This document shows, one piece after another, positions 1 to 8,131 of a stretch of DNA of 15,673 nucleotides. Within the stretch, counting starts at the first letter, position 1, and each line of letters begins with the position of its first letter. The position numbers and the translations under genes are program-made. The DNA comes from Caryophanales bacterium UBA1424 (GTDB lineage Bacteria; Bacillota_I; Bacilli_A; RFN20; CAG-826), in contig DCUC01000019.1 in NCBI GenBank assembly GCA_002329705.1, forward strand, positions 1-15,673, in the 5' to 3' direction. A model generated the notes under the pieces. The model was not told the DNA's origin. It did no database searches and saw only the letters and a list, made by a program, of their open reading frames with translations.

Positions 1-99
1 GAAGGCGGAGGCCACGCCCAGGCTTCCGGCGCCAAACTCAAGAGCCTCGATGTCCTACCCGAGTTCATACAAGATCTCGACAATTTATTTGTCGAATAG
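1..99 (+). CDS. nrnA: 3' end of DHH/DHHA1 phosphoesterase, NrnA-like (partial)
   Basis: Only the last 32 codons are in the window, in frame 1, ending with TAG. The translation begins EGGGHAQASGAKL. GGGH followed by A-SGAKL is the hallmark of the C-terminal DHHA1 substrate-binding domain of NrnA/YtqI-type enzymes, which degrade short oligoribonucleotides and dephosphorylate 3'-phosphoadenosine 5'-phosphate in the cytoplasm. In Bacillus subtilis ytqI (nrnA) lies close to dnaE, which agrees with the next gene here. The N-terminal DHH catalytic domain is outside the window, so assignment rests on the GGGH motif and context. Other DHHA1 proteins such as RecJ-like nucleases or GdpP also carry GGGH, but the protein stopping about 28 residues after it fits NrnA best. 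Confidence 0.72.
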   Translation, partial: EGGGHAQASGAKLKSLDVLPEFIQDLDNLFVE

Positions 100-114
100 G
101 TAGATTATAGATTT

Positions 115-147
115 AAAAAGGTGTCGGTTATCGATACCTTTTTATTT
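115..147 (+). terminator. Rho-independent terminator after nrnA-like gene
   Basis: A 12-bp stem (115-126 with 132-143, one G-T pair) has a 5-nt loop. Its 5' arm starts AAAAAGGT and its 3' arm ends ACCTTTTT. The T-run on the + strand and A-run on the other side mean it could work in both directions. It separates the nrnA-like gene from dnaE. Confidence 0.8.
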
Positions 148-179
148 CAAATAACCCCTTCTTTTTGCTAAGATATAAT
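145..179 (+). promoter_or_regulatory. candidate dnaE-operon promoter abutting the start codon
   Basis: A perfect TATAAT lies at 174-179, only 2 nt before the dnaE ATG at 182. A second -10-like hexamer, TAAGAT (169-174), overlaps it. A weak -35-like TTTCAA lies at 145-150, 18 nt upstream of TAAGAT. Use of TAAGAT would start transcription close to the ATG and give a leaderless mRNA. No purine-rich ribosome binding site lies between 148 and 181. The T-rich spacer and the lack of a good -35 keep this tentative. Confidence 0.4.
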
Positions 180-181
180 AT

Positions 182-3100
182 ATGAGTTTTATTCCCTTAC
201 ACGTCTACACGGGCTATTCGTTTTTGCAAAGCGGAATCACCGAAGAGAATTATCTTAAAGCGCTTAAGAAGCGCGGTTTCAAGGGCTCGGGCATCACCGA
301 CTTTAACTCGCTCTCCGGCGTTCCGCATTTTTATAAAGCCTTAAAACAAGAGAAGTTAAACCTCCTCGCCGGAGTCGACTTTCTCATCGATGACAATTTA
401 CTTTCCTTCTTCGCCTTAAATGAAGAAGGTTATCGAAATCTCCTCAAGCTTCTTTTTATAAAAAGAACCAGAAATCTGACCTATGAAGAAGTCGGGCGCC
501 ATAAAGCGGGATTGGCGGTCGTTCTCGCCATCGCTCATTCAAAGCTCTCTTCGCTATTTGAAACCGAACGCGACCAGATTCCGCACTTTCTCCTGCCTAT
601 TTCCAATCTCGGCGAACATTTTTACTTGGGCATTGAATTCGGTGTCGAAGAAGACGAATTATTTGTCGCTTATATGCGCGATTTTGCCCGCACTCACGGC
701 TATCAGACCATCGCCTTTCCGTTTATCAGATATATCGAAAAAAAAGACGCGATTGTCCTTGAAATTGCTAAAGCGATTCGCGATGATAGCGAGTTGGCGA
801 TTCAAGAGCTCGAAGGAAGCGAATACCTTCTGACAAAAGAAGAAATAGCCCGTTTCTTTACCGAGCAGGAAATCGAAAATACCAACCGATTGCTCAAGCT
901 CAGCTCCTTTCGCTTTGAAGAGAAGCGCGGCCATCTTCTCCGCTACCAGAAAAGCGACGATATAACAAGTGACGCTTATTTAAAAAATAAGGCATTAGAA
1001 GGTTTACGCAATAAAATACCCGTTATCGGCGAAGAATACCTATCCCGCCTCAATTACGAACTTGATGTCATCGCCAAGATGGGTTACAGCGACTATTTTC
1101 TCATCGTTAGCGACTATGTCGCCTTCGCCCGCGAACACGGCATCTCGGTCGGCCCCGGACGTGGCAGCGCCGCCGGTTCATTAGTGAGTTATGCCCTCGG
1201 CATCGTCTCGTGCGATCCGATAAAACACAACTTGCTGTTCGAGCGTTTCTTAAATCCCGAGCGGCAATCGATGCCCGATATCGACATCGACTTTTCCGAT
1301 GTCCGCCGCAGTGAAGTCATCGACTATCTGCGCAGCAAATACGGAAGAGATAAAGTCGCCAATATCATGACCATTCAGACGATCGGTGCCAAGCAAGCCC
1401 TCCGCGATATCGGCCGCGTCTACAAAATCGAAACCCGCGAAATCGATATGATTTCGAAATTGATTATCGATGCCAATTCTTCGCTTCGTGAAAACTACCG
1501 CAAGAACCCGGCTTTTAAGAAGCTGGTCGACAGCGACAAATATTATCTTAACATCGTGAGTCTCGCCGCCTTAATCGAAGGTCTCCCCCGCCAGTCAGGA
1601 CTGCACGCCGCCGGCATTATTCTTAACGATTCACCGCTTGAAGAAGTCCTGCCCGTCAATGTGGATTTTAATGGCGATTACATCGCCGAATACGAGATGA
1701 ACTACCTCGAAGAACAAGGCTTCTTAAAGATGGATATCCTCGGCCTCCGCAATCTTTCCATCATCGATGAGTGCTTATCTTTAATTCGCCAAAATCGCGG
1801 CATCAGCCTCAATTATCAAGAAATTCCTTTTGAGGATAAAAAAGCGATTCGCATCATCAAAGAAGGCCGGACCATGGGGCTTTTTCAACTCGAATCCGCT
1901 GGCATGAAAAAAGCCATCTCCACTTTAGAACCCGAAGGATTTGAAGATATCGTCGCCCTCTTGGCGCTCTTTCGCCCCGGGCCGATGGATAACATTCCGA
2001 GCTATGCCCGCCGCAAAAAGAAAAAGGAGCCGATCGTCTATCCCTCCAAAGCTCTCGAAGAAATCCTCGCCTCCACCTATGGCATCATCGTCTACCAGGA
2101 GCAAATCACCCAGATTGTCCGCAAGATGGCCGACTTCTCCTATGGGCAGGCTGATGTCTTTCGTCGCGCGATATCCAAAAAAGACAGCGCCCAGCTATCA
2201 AGCCTTGAACAAAACTTTGTCGCCGGCGCCATCAAAAACGGCTATTCGCATAGCGAAGCCAAGTCCGTCTTTGATCTCATCTACAAATTCGCCGATTACG
2301 GCTTTAACCGCAGCCATTCGCTTTGCTATGCGGTCTTAGCCTGCCAGATGGCCTACTTAAAAACCTATTACACACCGGAATTTTACGCCGCCATTTTGGG
2401 TAGCTCTTCAGGTAGCAACGACACAAAATTCAACGAGACGCTCAATGAAGTCCGCAAGATGGGCATCAAGATTCTCAATCCTGATATCAATCGCTCGGGT
2501 CAGACCTTCATCGTCAAAGACGGCGCGCTAATCTTTCCCCTGTTCGCCGTTAAAGGCATTCTCGGCGCTCTCGTCGACGCCATCATCAAAGAGCGCAATA
2601 ATGGCGGACCCTTCACTGATTTCTTTGATTTTGTCGCCCGGATGATCGCCTACAAAATCAACCAGAATCAGATTGGCAAACTAATCGACGCCGGCGCCTT
2701 TGATAATTTTGCCATCTCGCGCTCGTCCTTGCGCGCCACGATTAACAGCGCCCTCCGCTATGGCTCGATGCTCTATTCTAAGGATGGCCAGATGATCATC
2801 GATTTACCATTTTCCAGCAAACCTCGTTACACGGAAGCATTTGATGATCCTCTTGATAACCTCGACCGCGAATATGAGGCTCTCGGCTTGATGATATCCG
2901 GTTCACCGCTCACCTATAAACAAGATACCATCAAAAAATATCCGGTTATCGCAATAAGCGATGCCCGCGAGTCGCAAAGCCCGACGATGCAGATTGTCGG
3001 CGTGATTCGCACCGTTAAAGTCATCAATACGCGAAGTGGCACGCCGATGGCTTTTCTTAACATCTATGATGACAGCGGCGACATCGACATCACCATCTTC

Positions 3101-3226
3101 GCCAAAACCTATGCCCTGAGCTACGAGTTTTTGAAGAAGAAAAATATCGTCCGCGTCATCGGCTACATGGACCGCAAACGCGAAAATGTCTTTATCGCCA
3201 ATGAAATCATCGCCCTGGAGGAATAA
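182..3226 (+). CDS. dnaE: DNA polymerase III alpha subunit, DnaE type
   Basis: C-family DNA polymerase. In Firmicutes DnaE works beside PolC and extends RNA primers, mainly on the lagging strand. At 1014 residues it is a little shorter than B. subtilis DnaE. The protein opens with a PHP domain (about 1-220; HVYTGYS, GITDFNSL). Polymerase signatures are GPGRGSAAGS at 324-333, the catalytic pair D366 and D368 in PDIDIDF, and the third catalytic Asp D518 in KMDILGL. A helix-hairpin-helix-like segment lies near 830-870 (QIGKLIDAGAFDNF). An OB fold ends the protein (about 935-1014; IVGVIRTVKV to the end). The PHP metal motifs are degenerate (HxH is HVY, and DH is DF), so a PHP nuclease is unlikely. 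The start is fixed by homology (MSF-LHV) although no ribosome binding site precedes it. It is the first gene of dnaE-polA-mutM::coaE. Confidence 0.97.
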   Translation: MSFIPLHVYTGYSFLQSGITEENYLKALKKRGFKGSGITDFNSLSGVPHFYKALKQEKLNLLAGVDFLIDDNLLSFFALNEEGYRNLLKLLFIKRTRNLTYEEVGRHKAGLAVVLAIAHSKLSSLFETERDQIPHFLLPISNLGEHFYLGIEFGVEEDELFVAYMRDFARTHGYQTIAFPFIRYIEKKDAIVLEIAKAIRDDSELAIQELEGSEYLLTKEEIARFFTEQEIENTNRLLKLSSFRFEEKRGHLLRYQKSDDITSDAYLKNKALEGLRNKIPVIGEEYLSRLNYELDVIAKMGYSDYFLIVSDYVAFAREHGISVGPGRGSAAGSLVSYALGIVSCDPIKHNLLFERFLNPERQSMPDIDIDFSDVRRSEVIDYLRSKYGRDKVANIMTIQTIGAKQALRDIGRVYKIETREIDMISKLIIDANSSLRENYRKNPAFKKLVDSDKYYLNIVSLAALIEGLPRQSGLHAAGIILNDSPLEEVLPVNVDFNGDYIAEYEMNYLEEQGFLKMDILGLRNLSIIDECLSLIRQNRGISLNYQEIPFEDKKAIRIIKEGRTMGLFQLESAGMKKAISTLEPEGFEDIVALLALFRPGPMDNIPSYARRKKKKEPIVYPSKALEEILASTYGIIVYQEQITQIVRKMADFSYGQADVFRRAISKKDSAQLSSLEQNFVAGAIKNGYSHSEAKSVFDLIYKFADYGFNRSHSLCYAVLACQMAYLKTYYTPEFYAAILGSSSGSNDTKFNETLNEVRKMGIKILNPDINRSGQTFIVKDGALIFPLFAVKGILGALVDAIIKERNNGGPFTDFFDFVARMIAYKINQNQIGKLIDAGAFDNFAISRSSLRATINSALRYGSMLYSKDGQMIIDLPFSSKPRYTEAFDDPLDNLDREYEALGLMISGSPLTYKQDTIKKYPVIAISDARESQSPTMQIVGVIRTVKVINTRSGTPMAFLNIYDDSGDIDITIFAKTYALSYEFLKKKNIVRVIGYMDRKRENVFIANEIIALEE

Positions 3227-3228
3227 GC

Positions 3229-5823
3229 ATGGCTAAAGTTTATGTAATCGACGGAAATTCCTTGCTCTTTCGGGCCTATTACGCCACCGCTTATGGTCCC
3301 AACGCCAAAGTCATGCGCACTAAGGAGGGCGTGCCGACGAATGCCCTTTTTGCCTTTGGCAACATGATCAATAAAATCATCTCTTCATTCAAGGGCGGAG
3401 AGCATATCATCGTCGGTTTCGACGTCGGCAAAAAAACCTTTCGCAACGGCGAGTTTGAAGCGTATAAGGCCAACCGCAAGCCGACTGACGCCGACCTCGT
3501 CGTCCAGATGCCCCTGGCCCGCGAACTCCTGACTTCACTCGGAATCTTCGTCTACGAGCAGGAAGGCTATGAAGCCGATGACGTGTGCGGGACGATCGCC
3601 AAGGTCGCCAGCAAAGCCGGTCATCAGGTCATCGTCTACACCTCGGACCGCGATTTTCTGCAGCTCATCGACCACAATATCGCCATTCACATCCTCAAGA
3701 CCGGAATGTCGAACATCATGGTGATGGACGAGGTGACGATGCCGCAGGAATTCGGCATTTCGCCAGCGCAGATTCCCGACTATAAAGGCCTTCGCGGCGA
3801 CGCCAGCGACAATCTGCCTGGCATTCCCGGCATCGGCGAAAAAACGGCCGTCAAACTCCTCCAGCAATACGGCACGTTTGAAAAAATTCTCGAAGAAGCC
3901 CAAAACATCGACGGCAAGATCGGACAAAACCTCGTCGAGCACGCTAAAATCGGTCAGTTATCCAAGCGTTTGGCGACGATAAAAACCGATATCGAGTTGC
4001 CTTTTACTCTCGCTGATACTATGTATCAAGGATATGTCTTTGACACGATTAACCAATTTGGCCAGCGCTACGAACTCAAGCAGCTCCTGAATCGGCTGCC
4101 GAGCAAATACAAGATTGAATCGGAACGCGATGTGAAGATTGAATACCAGAAAATATCTTCGTTTAAGAATGTTGAATTAGGTAGTAAAATCGCCCTTTTC
4201 ATCGACATGAAGGAAGACAATTATTTTAAGGCGCCGATTCTCGGACTCGCCCTCAGCAACGGCGCAAACCACTATTACATAAATCTCGATGACGCTGTCC
4301 GGGATCAAAATTTAAAAACGATGCTCGAGGATGAAAAGATCAGCAAATCATGTTTTGATATCAAGGCGACGACCGTTGCCCTCCACCGCCTCGGCATCGC
4401 TCTTCGCGGCGTGGCTTTTGACCTTTTGCTGGCCGCCTATCTCCTCGACTCCTCGCTAAAAAACAACGTCGATTCAATCCTCAACTATTTCGGCGTCGAT
4501 GCCCACGGAAAAGATGACCGCGAACTCTCGCTTTTTGACGAATCGAATCCGCTGAGGACCGCCAAGGTCGCCTACTTAACTTTAAAACTGCAAGCCCGCG
4601 TCATCGAGGAACTAAAAAAGCACGAGGCTATAAAACTTTACGAAGACATCGAAATGCCGCTGGCCCTCGTCCTGGCCAAGATGGAAATCGAAGGCTTTCC
4701 TCTCGACGCGAAGACCCTTGATACAATCGGCGCTGACTACCGCGAAAGCTTAAAAGCTTTGACATCGGAAATTTATACTTTGGCCGGTGAAGAGTTTAAT
4801 ATCAACTCGCCCAAACAAGTTGGAGAGATTCTCTTTACAAAGCTCGCTTTACCGAGTAACCGCAAGGACTCGACATCGGTCGATGCATTAAAAAAGCTCA
4901 TCGACCGCCATCCGATCGTCGCTAAAATTCTCGAATACCGCAAATATGCCAAGTTGTTATCAACCTATATCGATGGCCTCGTCGTCCACATTCACGAAGA
5001 CGGCAAGTTACACGCCATTTTCAATCAGGCCCTCACGACGACGGGGCGTCTTTCCTCGAGTGAACCTAACCTGCAAAATATCTCGATTCGCGATGAAGAA
5101 GGGCGACTGATTCGCCGGGCTTTTTACTATCCTGATAATAATTATCAGATTCTCTCGCTTGATTACTCGCAGATCGAACTGCGCATCCTCGCTTCATTGA
5201 GCCGGTGCCAGGCTTTTATCGATGTCTTTAATCGCGATGATGATGTTCACGCCGCGACGGCGCGGGCCATCTTTGGCAGTGCCGACAGCAATGCCCGGCG
5301 CAAGGCCAAAGCCGTCAATTTCGGCATTATTTATGGCATTTCGGATTGGGGTCTGGCCGAACAACTTGAAATTCCGCCCAAGGAAGCCAAAGGGATTATC
5401 GATGCCTTCTTTCAAACTTATCCCGAAGTCAGCGATTATCTTCAGAATGTCGTCGACCAGGCTTTTAAGGACGGCTATGTCGCAACCCTCTTTGGCCGCC
5501 GCCGCTACCTCCGCGAACTGTACGACAGCAATTATCAGGTACGCGAATTCGCGCGCCGGGCGGCGATGAATGCGCCCATTCAGGGCACGGCTGCCGACCT
5601 CATCAAACTGGCGATGGTCAAAGTCCAAGCGATGCTTGAAAAGAAGAACTATCAAACGCGACTCGTGCTACAAATTCACGACGAACTGCTCTTTAAGGTT
5701 CACATCGATGAAATTGATAAAGTCCGCGCGGAAATAAGCGAAATCATGGAAAATGTCATCGCTCTTGATGTTAAATTAAAAGTTGACGGCGGCGTCGGCA
5801 AGACGTGGTATGACGCTAAATAG
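3229..5823 (+). CDS. polA: DNA polymerase I
   Basis: A-family polymerase for primer removal, gap filling and repair. At 864 residues it has the usual three-part architecture. The 5' nuclease domain (1-about 290) has VIDGNSLLFRAYYA, GYEADDVCGTIA, YTSDRDFLQL and the helix-hairpin-helix GLRGDASDNLPGIPGIGEKTA. The middle 3'-5' exonuclease domain (about 310-470) is a relic: the DxE motif reads IDMKED, and the later N/D and YxxxD acidic residues are replaced. The polymerase domain is intact, with motif A (D645-Y-S-Q-I-E), motif B (R691 to G703, with K694 and F698), and motif C (H817-D818-E819). A proofreading-dead PolA is common in Gram-positive bacteria. It starts 2 nt after dnaE, and GGAGG at 3217-3221 inside the dnaE end serves as ribosome binding site 7 nt before ATG, implying co-expression. 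Confidence 0.98.
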   Translation: MAKVYVIDGNSLLFRAYYATAYGPNAKVMRTKEGVPTNALFAFGNMINKIISSFKGGEHIIVGFDVGKKTFRNGEFEAYKANRKPTDADLVVQMPLARELLTSLGIFVYEQEGYEADDVCGTIAKVASKAGHQVIVYTSDRDFLQLIDHNIAIHILKTGMSNIMVMDEVTMPQEFGISPAQIPDYKGLRGDASDNLPGIPGIGEKTAVKLLQQYGTFEKILEEAQNIDGKIGQNLVEHAKIGQLSKRLATIKTDIELPFTLADTMYQGYVFDTINQFGQRYELKQLLNRLPSKYKIESERDVKIEYQKISSFKNVELGSKIALFIDMKEDNYFKAPILGLALSNGANHYYINLDDAVRDQNLKTMLEDEKISKSCFDIKATTVALHRLGIALRGVAFDLLLAAYLLDSSLKNNVDSILNYFGVDAHGKDDRELSLFDESNPLRTAKVAYLTLKLQARVIEELKKHEAIKLYEDIEMPLALVLAKMEIEGFPLDAKTLDTIGADYRESLKALTSEIYTLAGEEFNINSPKQVGEILFTKLALPSNRKDSTSVDALKKLIDRHPIVAKILEYRKYAKLLSTYIDGLVVHIHEDGKLHAIFNQALTTTGRLSSSEPNLQNISIRDEEGRLIRRAFYYPDNNYQILSLDYSQIELRILASLSRCQAFIDVFNRDDDVHAATARAIFGSADSNARRKAKAVNFGIIYGISDWGLAEQLEIPPKEAKGIIDAFFQTYPEVSDYLQNVVDQAFKDGYVATLFGRRRYLRELYDSNYQVREFARRAAMNAPIQGTAADLIKLAMVKVQAMLEKKNYQTRLVLQIHDELLFKVHIDEIDKVRAEISEIMENVIALDVKLKVDGGVGKTWYDAK

Positions 5824-5835
5824 AGGAAAAAGAAT

Positions 5836-7233
5836 ATGCCCGAACTTCCTGAAGTCGAAACGATAAAAAATATCCTCGCCAAACTGGTGATCGGCAAGAA
5901 AATTTTAAGTGTTGAGATATTTAATCGCAATACCATTGAAGGCGATCCCTTTGACTTTGCAAAGACACTAAAAGAAAAGACGATAAGTAAGTTAACCCGA
6001 ATTGGCAAATTTCTTATTTTTCATCTTGATGAAGAAATTATTTTTTTATCGCACCTGCGCATGGAGGGAAAATACTTTTATCACGAGCAAATGCTCGAGA
6101 CTTATGATAAACACGCCTGCGTCGTCTTCACTTTTAGTGATCATAGCGCCCTTGAATATAACGACACGCGCAAATTCGGTTTGATGAAACTTTCGAGCGC
6201 GGCAACTTATCAAACTTCGCCTCCGCTTTCTAATTTAGGTCCCGAGCCTTTTGATATCAAAGATGTTAAGCCCCTTTTATCCAAATTGGCGCGGAAAACG
6301 ATTCCGATTAAAGCCGTCCTCCTCGATCAGACATTTGTGGCGGGACTTGGCAATATCTATGTCGATGAGGTTTTGTATCTCTCTTTAATTCATCCCGAGA
6401 CGCCGGCTGATCGCATAAGCGAAAGTCAGTTAAAAGGGATTATCTCCAATAGTGTCAAAGTTCTTTCGATGGCTATCAAAAGCGGGGGCTCAACGATTCG
6501 CAGTTATCATCCGAGCCAGGGCATCGATGGCGGCTTTCAGACGCAGCTCAACGCCTATGGCAAAGAGAATCTTCCGTGCCCGCGCTGCAACCACGGAATG
6601 CGCAAGATTTTCGTCGGCGGACGCGGCACGACTTTTTGTCCCCGCTGTCAGAAAAACCCATCGCTGCCGTATGTCATCGGCATCACCGGTCCGATTGGAT
6701 CAGGTAAATCATCCGTTTTATCTTTCTTTGGCGAGCGCGGTTATCATACCCTGAGCGGTGACACCATTGTCAAAAATCTTTATCATGATAAAAAAGTTCA
6801 AGAATTGATTATCAAACTGTTCGGAAATAATGTCGTCGATGAAAGCGGTAATATCGACAAGCGCTTCATCATCGATGTTATCATCGCCGACGAGTATAAA
6901 AAGCGAGGCCTTGAAAAAATCTTGCATCCGCGCGTCGAAAAAGCCGTTGTTGAAACGCTTAAAAAAGCCCATAATGACGATAAAATAGCCATCGAAATGC
7001 CCCTTCTTTTTGAGGCTAAGCTCGATGACTACTGCGATGAGACAATCTATGTAGATATCGAAGATAGCATTCAGGCCAAACGCCTCGCCGAGCGGAGGCT
7101 TCCTCTCGCCACGTTAAGAGCCCTGAACACCGGCTTTGACGCCCTTCGCGATAAAGAAAAGGCGACCTATGTCGTCGACAACTCGTCGTCTTTATCTAAA
7201 TTACATAAGCAGTTAAAACGGATTTTGCGTTAA
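5836..7233 (+). CDS. mutM: MutM (Fpg) DNA glycosylase fused to dephospho-CoA kinase CoaE
   Basis: One 465-residue reading frame carries two complete enzymes. Residues 1-about 273 are formamidopyrimidine-DNA glycosylase/AP lyase, which removes 8-oxoguanine and other oxidised purines. It shows the N-terminal MPELPEVET with catalytic P2 and E3, K58, HLRMEGK, NDTRKFG, GLGNIYVDE and the zinc finger C248/C251/C268/C271. Residues about 279-465 are CoaE, which phosphorylates dephospho-CoA in the last step of coenzyme A synthesis. It shows the P-loop GPIGSGKS at 285-292, the Asp of SGDTIVKNLY, EKILHPRV, and EMPLLFEAKLDD. The link KNPSLP (273-278) is very short and has no in-frame ATG, GTG or TTG, so separate initiation of CoaE is unlikely. 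A GAGGA ribosome binding site overlaps the polA stop. mutM and coaE are adjacent in B. subtilis, which explains the origin of the fusion. The frame is clean through the join, which argues against a sequencing error. Confidence 0.95.
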   Translation: MPELPEVETIKNILAKLVIGKKILSVEIFNRNTIEGDPFDFAKTLKEKTISKLTRIGKFLIFHLDEEIIFLSHLRMEGKYFYHEQMLETYDKHACVVFTFSDHSALEYNDTRKFGLMKLSSAATYQTSPPLSNLGPEPFDIKDVKPLLSKLARKTIPIKAVLLDQTFVAGLGNIYVDEVLYLSLIHPETPADRISESQLKGIISNSVKVLSMAIKSGGSTIRSYHPSQGIDGGFQTQLNAYGKENLPCPRCNHGMRKIFVGGRGTTFCPRCQKNPSLPYVIGITGPIGSGKSSVLSFFGERGYHTLSGDTIVKNLYHDKKVQELIIKLFGNNVVDESGNIDKRFIIDVIIADEYKKRGLEKILHPRVEKAVVETLKKAHNDDKIAIEMPLLFEAKLDDYCDETIYVDIEDSIQAKRLAERRLPLATLRALNTGFDALRDKEKATYVVDNSSSLSKLHKQLKRILR

Positions 7234-8126
7234 TAGGCGGAAACGCCGCTCAGATCAAATTCTTCTTCCGCCATCTCTTTTAAAAGGCGGGCGAGCTGCT
7301 TGGCGCGGATCGCTCCAGCTTTGCTGGTCTCATATAATTGGGCGATTTCATTAATTGTGAAGTCGCTAGTAAAAAAGGTCAGGCGCTGATTTTTGGCGCG
7401 TTCGATTAATATCGGCAAAACGATTGTATCGCGGATAAAGTCGTTTTTGTATTCGTTGCCGAAATCATCTAAGACGAGGAGGGGAAGACTCGACAGTTCA
7501 ACGATTTTTTTCGCAAAAGCACTCTTATCGTTAAAGGACAAATCATGAATCTCTTTGATGCGATTTGCGCAGTTGATAAAGGCCGCCGGAGCTTTGGTGA
7601 TGGCGATAAAATCATTGACTAGGGTGGCCATCAAAAACGACTTGCCGACGCGATGTCCGCCGCGGCTGTAAACCCAGCGATGAGAGTTACCTTGCACGAT
7701 TTCGCTGAAGAGGCGAATGATGCGATTTCTCTCAGCGGTTTTATCAAGGGTTTTAAGCGATGATTCTTTCCACTCTTCGGGAAAATCGGCATAGATGTAT
7801 TTGCTGTCGATTTCGATCCGTTTCAAAATTTTGTCGCACGGGGCAAAGGAGCGCTCGATGATGCCGTCATCATTAGCCAGGCGCAGCTGGAGATGAGGTG
7901 TCGCTTTGCGACAATTATCGACACCCGGGCATTTCCGGCAATAGTCGTAATCTTCTTTAAAGGCGATGAACTTGGAAATATTCTCGCGGACCGTTTTCAG
8001 TGTCGGATTCATCGTCTGCTTGATAATTTCATAAACTTCGACATCCTTGCGCAGTTCATCGATCATCTCGTCGATATAATTATCGAGTTCCGTCTTTTCA
8101 AATAACGGCACTTTGATCTTATCCAT
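7230..8126 (-). CDS. dnaI: Primosomal protein DnaI (helicase loader, AAA+ ATPase)
   Basis: DnaI loads the replicative helicase (DnaC in Firmicutes naming) onto DNA with DnaB and DnaD. The N-terminal part contains a zinc-ribbon-like cluster, CRKC (C63, C66), C72, H78 and C97, as in DnaI. The C-terminal AAA+ domain has Walker A GGHRVGKS (156-163, K162) and Walker B LLVLDDFGNE (D220, D221), followed by RDTIVLPILIERAKNQRLTFFTSDF, which is very close to the DnaI/DnaC-loader family pattern. Three starts are possible: TTG 8135, ATG 8132 (sharing its A with the dnaB stop TGA) and ATG 8126. I chose 8126 because AAAAAGGA at 8143-8136 is 9 nt away from it, against 3 nt for 8132. Translation is probably coupled to dnaB. 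Its stop codon overlaps the stop of mutM::coaE on the other strand. Confidence 0.93.
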   Translation of the reverse strand: MDKIKVPLFEKTELDNYIDEMIDELRKDVEVYEIIKQTMNPTLKTVRENISKFIAFKEDYDYCRKCPGVDNCRKATPHLQLRLANDDGIIERSFAPCDKILKRIEIDSKYIYADFPEEWKESSLKTLDKTAERNRIIRLFSEIVQGNSHRWVYSRGGHRVGKSFLMATLVNDFIAITKAPAAFINCANRIKEIHDLSFNDKSAFAKKIVELSSLPLLVLDDFGNEYKNDFIRDTIVLPILIERAKNQRLTFFTSDFTINEIAQLYETSKAGAIRAKQLARLLKEMAEEEFDLSGVSAY

Positions 8127-8131
8127 TTTCA

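Noticed and set aside
1941-2339. 132-codon + strand open frame inside dnaE
   Set aside because: Out-of-frame translation of DnaE, rich in Ser/Pro/Arg/Lys with no domain pattern.
3535-3942. 135-codon open frame on the - strand inside polA
   Set aside because: It mirrors the conserved 5' nuclease domain and has no ribosome binding site or family resemblance.
5194-5655. 153-codon open frame on the - strand inside polA
   Set aside because: It lies opposite the conserved polymerase motifs A to C of PolA, has no recognisable domain, and is explained by codon composition of the real gene.
7236-7247. GGCG-GAAA-CGCC hairpin at the mutM::coaE / dnaI junction as a terminator
   Set aside because: Only 4 bp of stem and no T-run on either strand.
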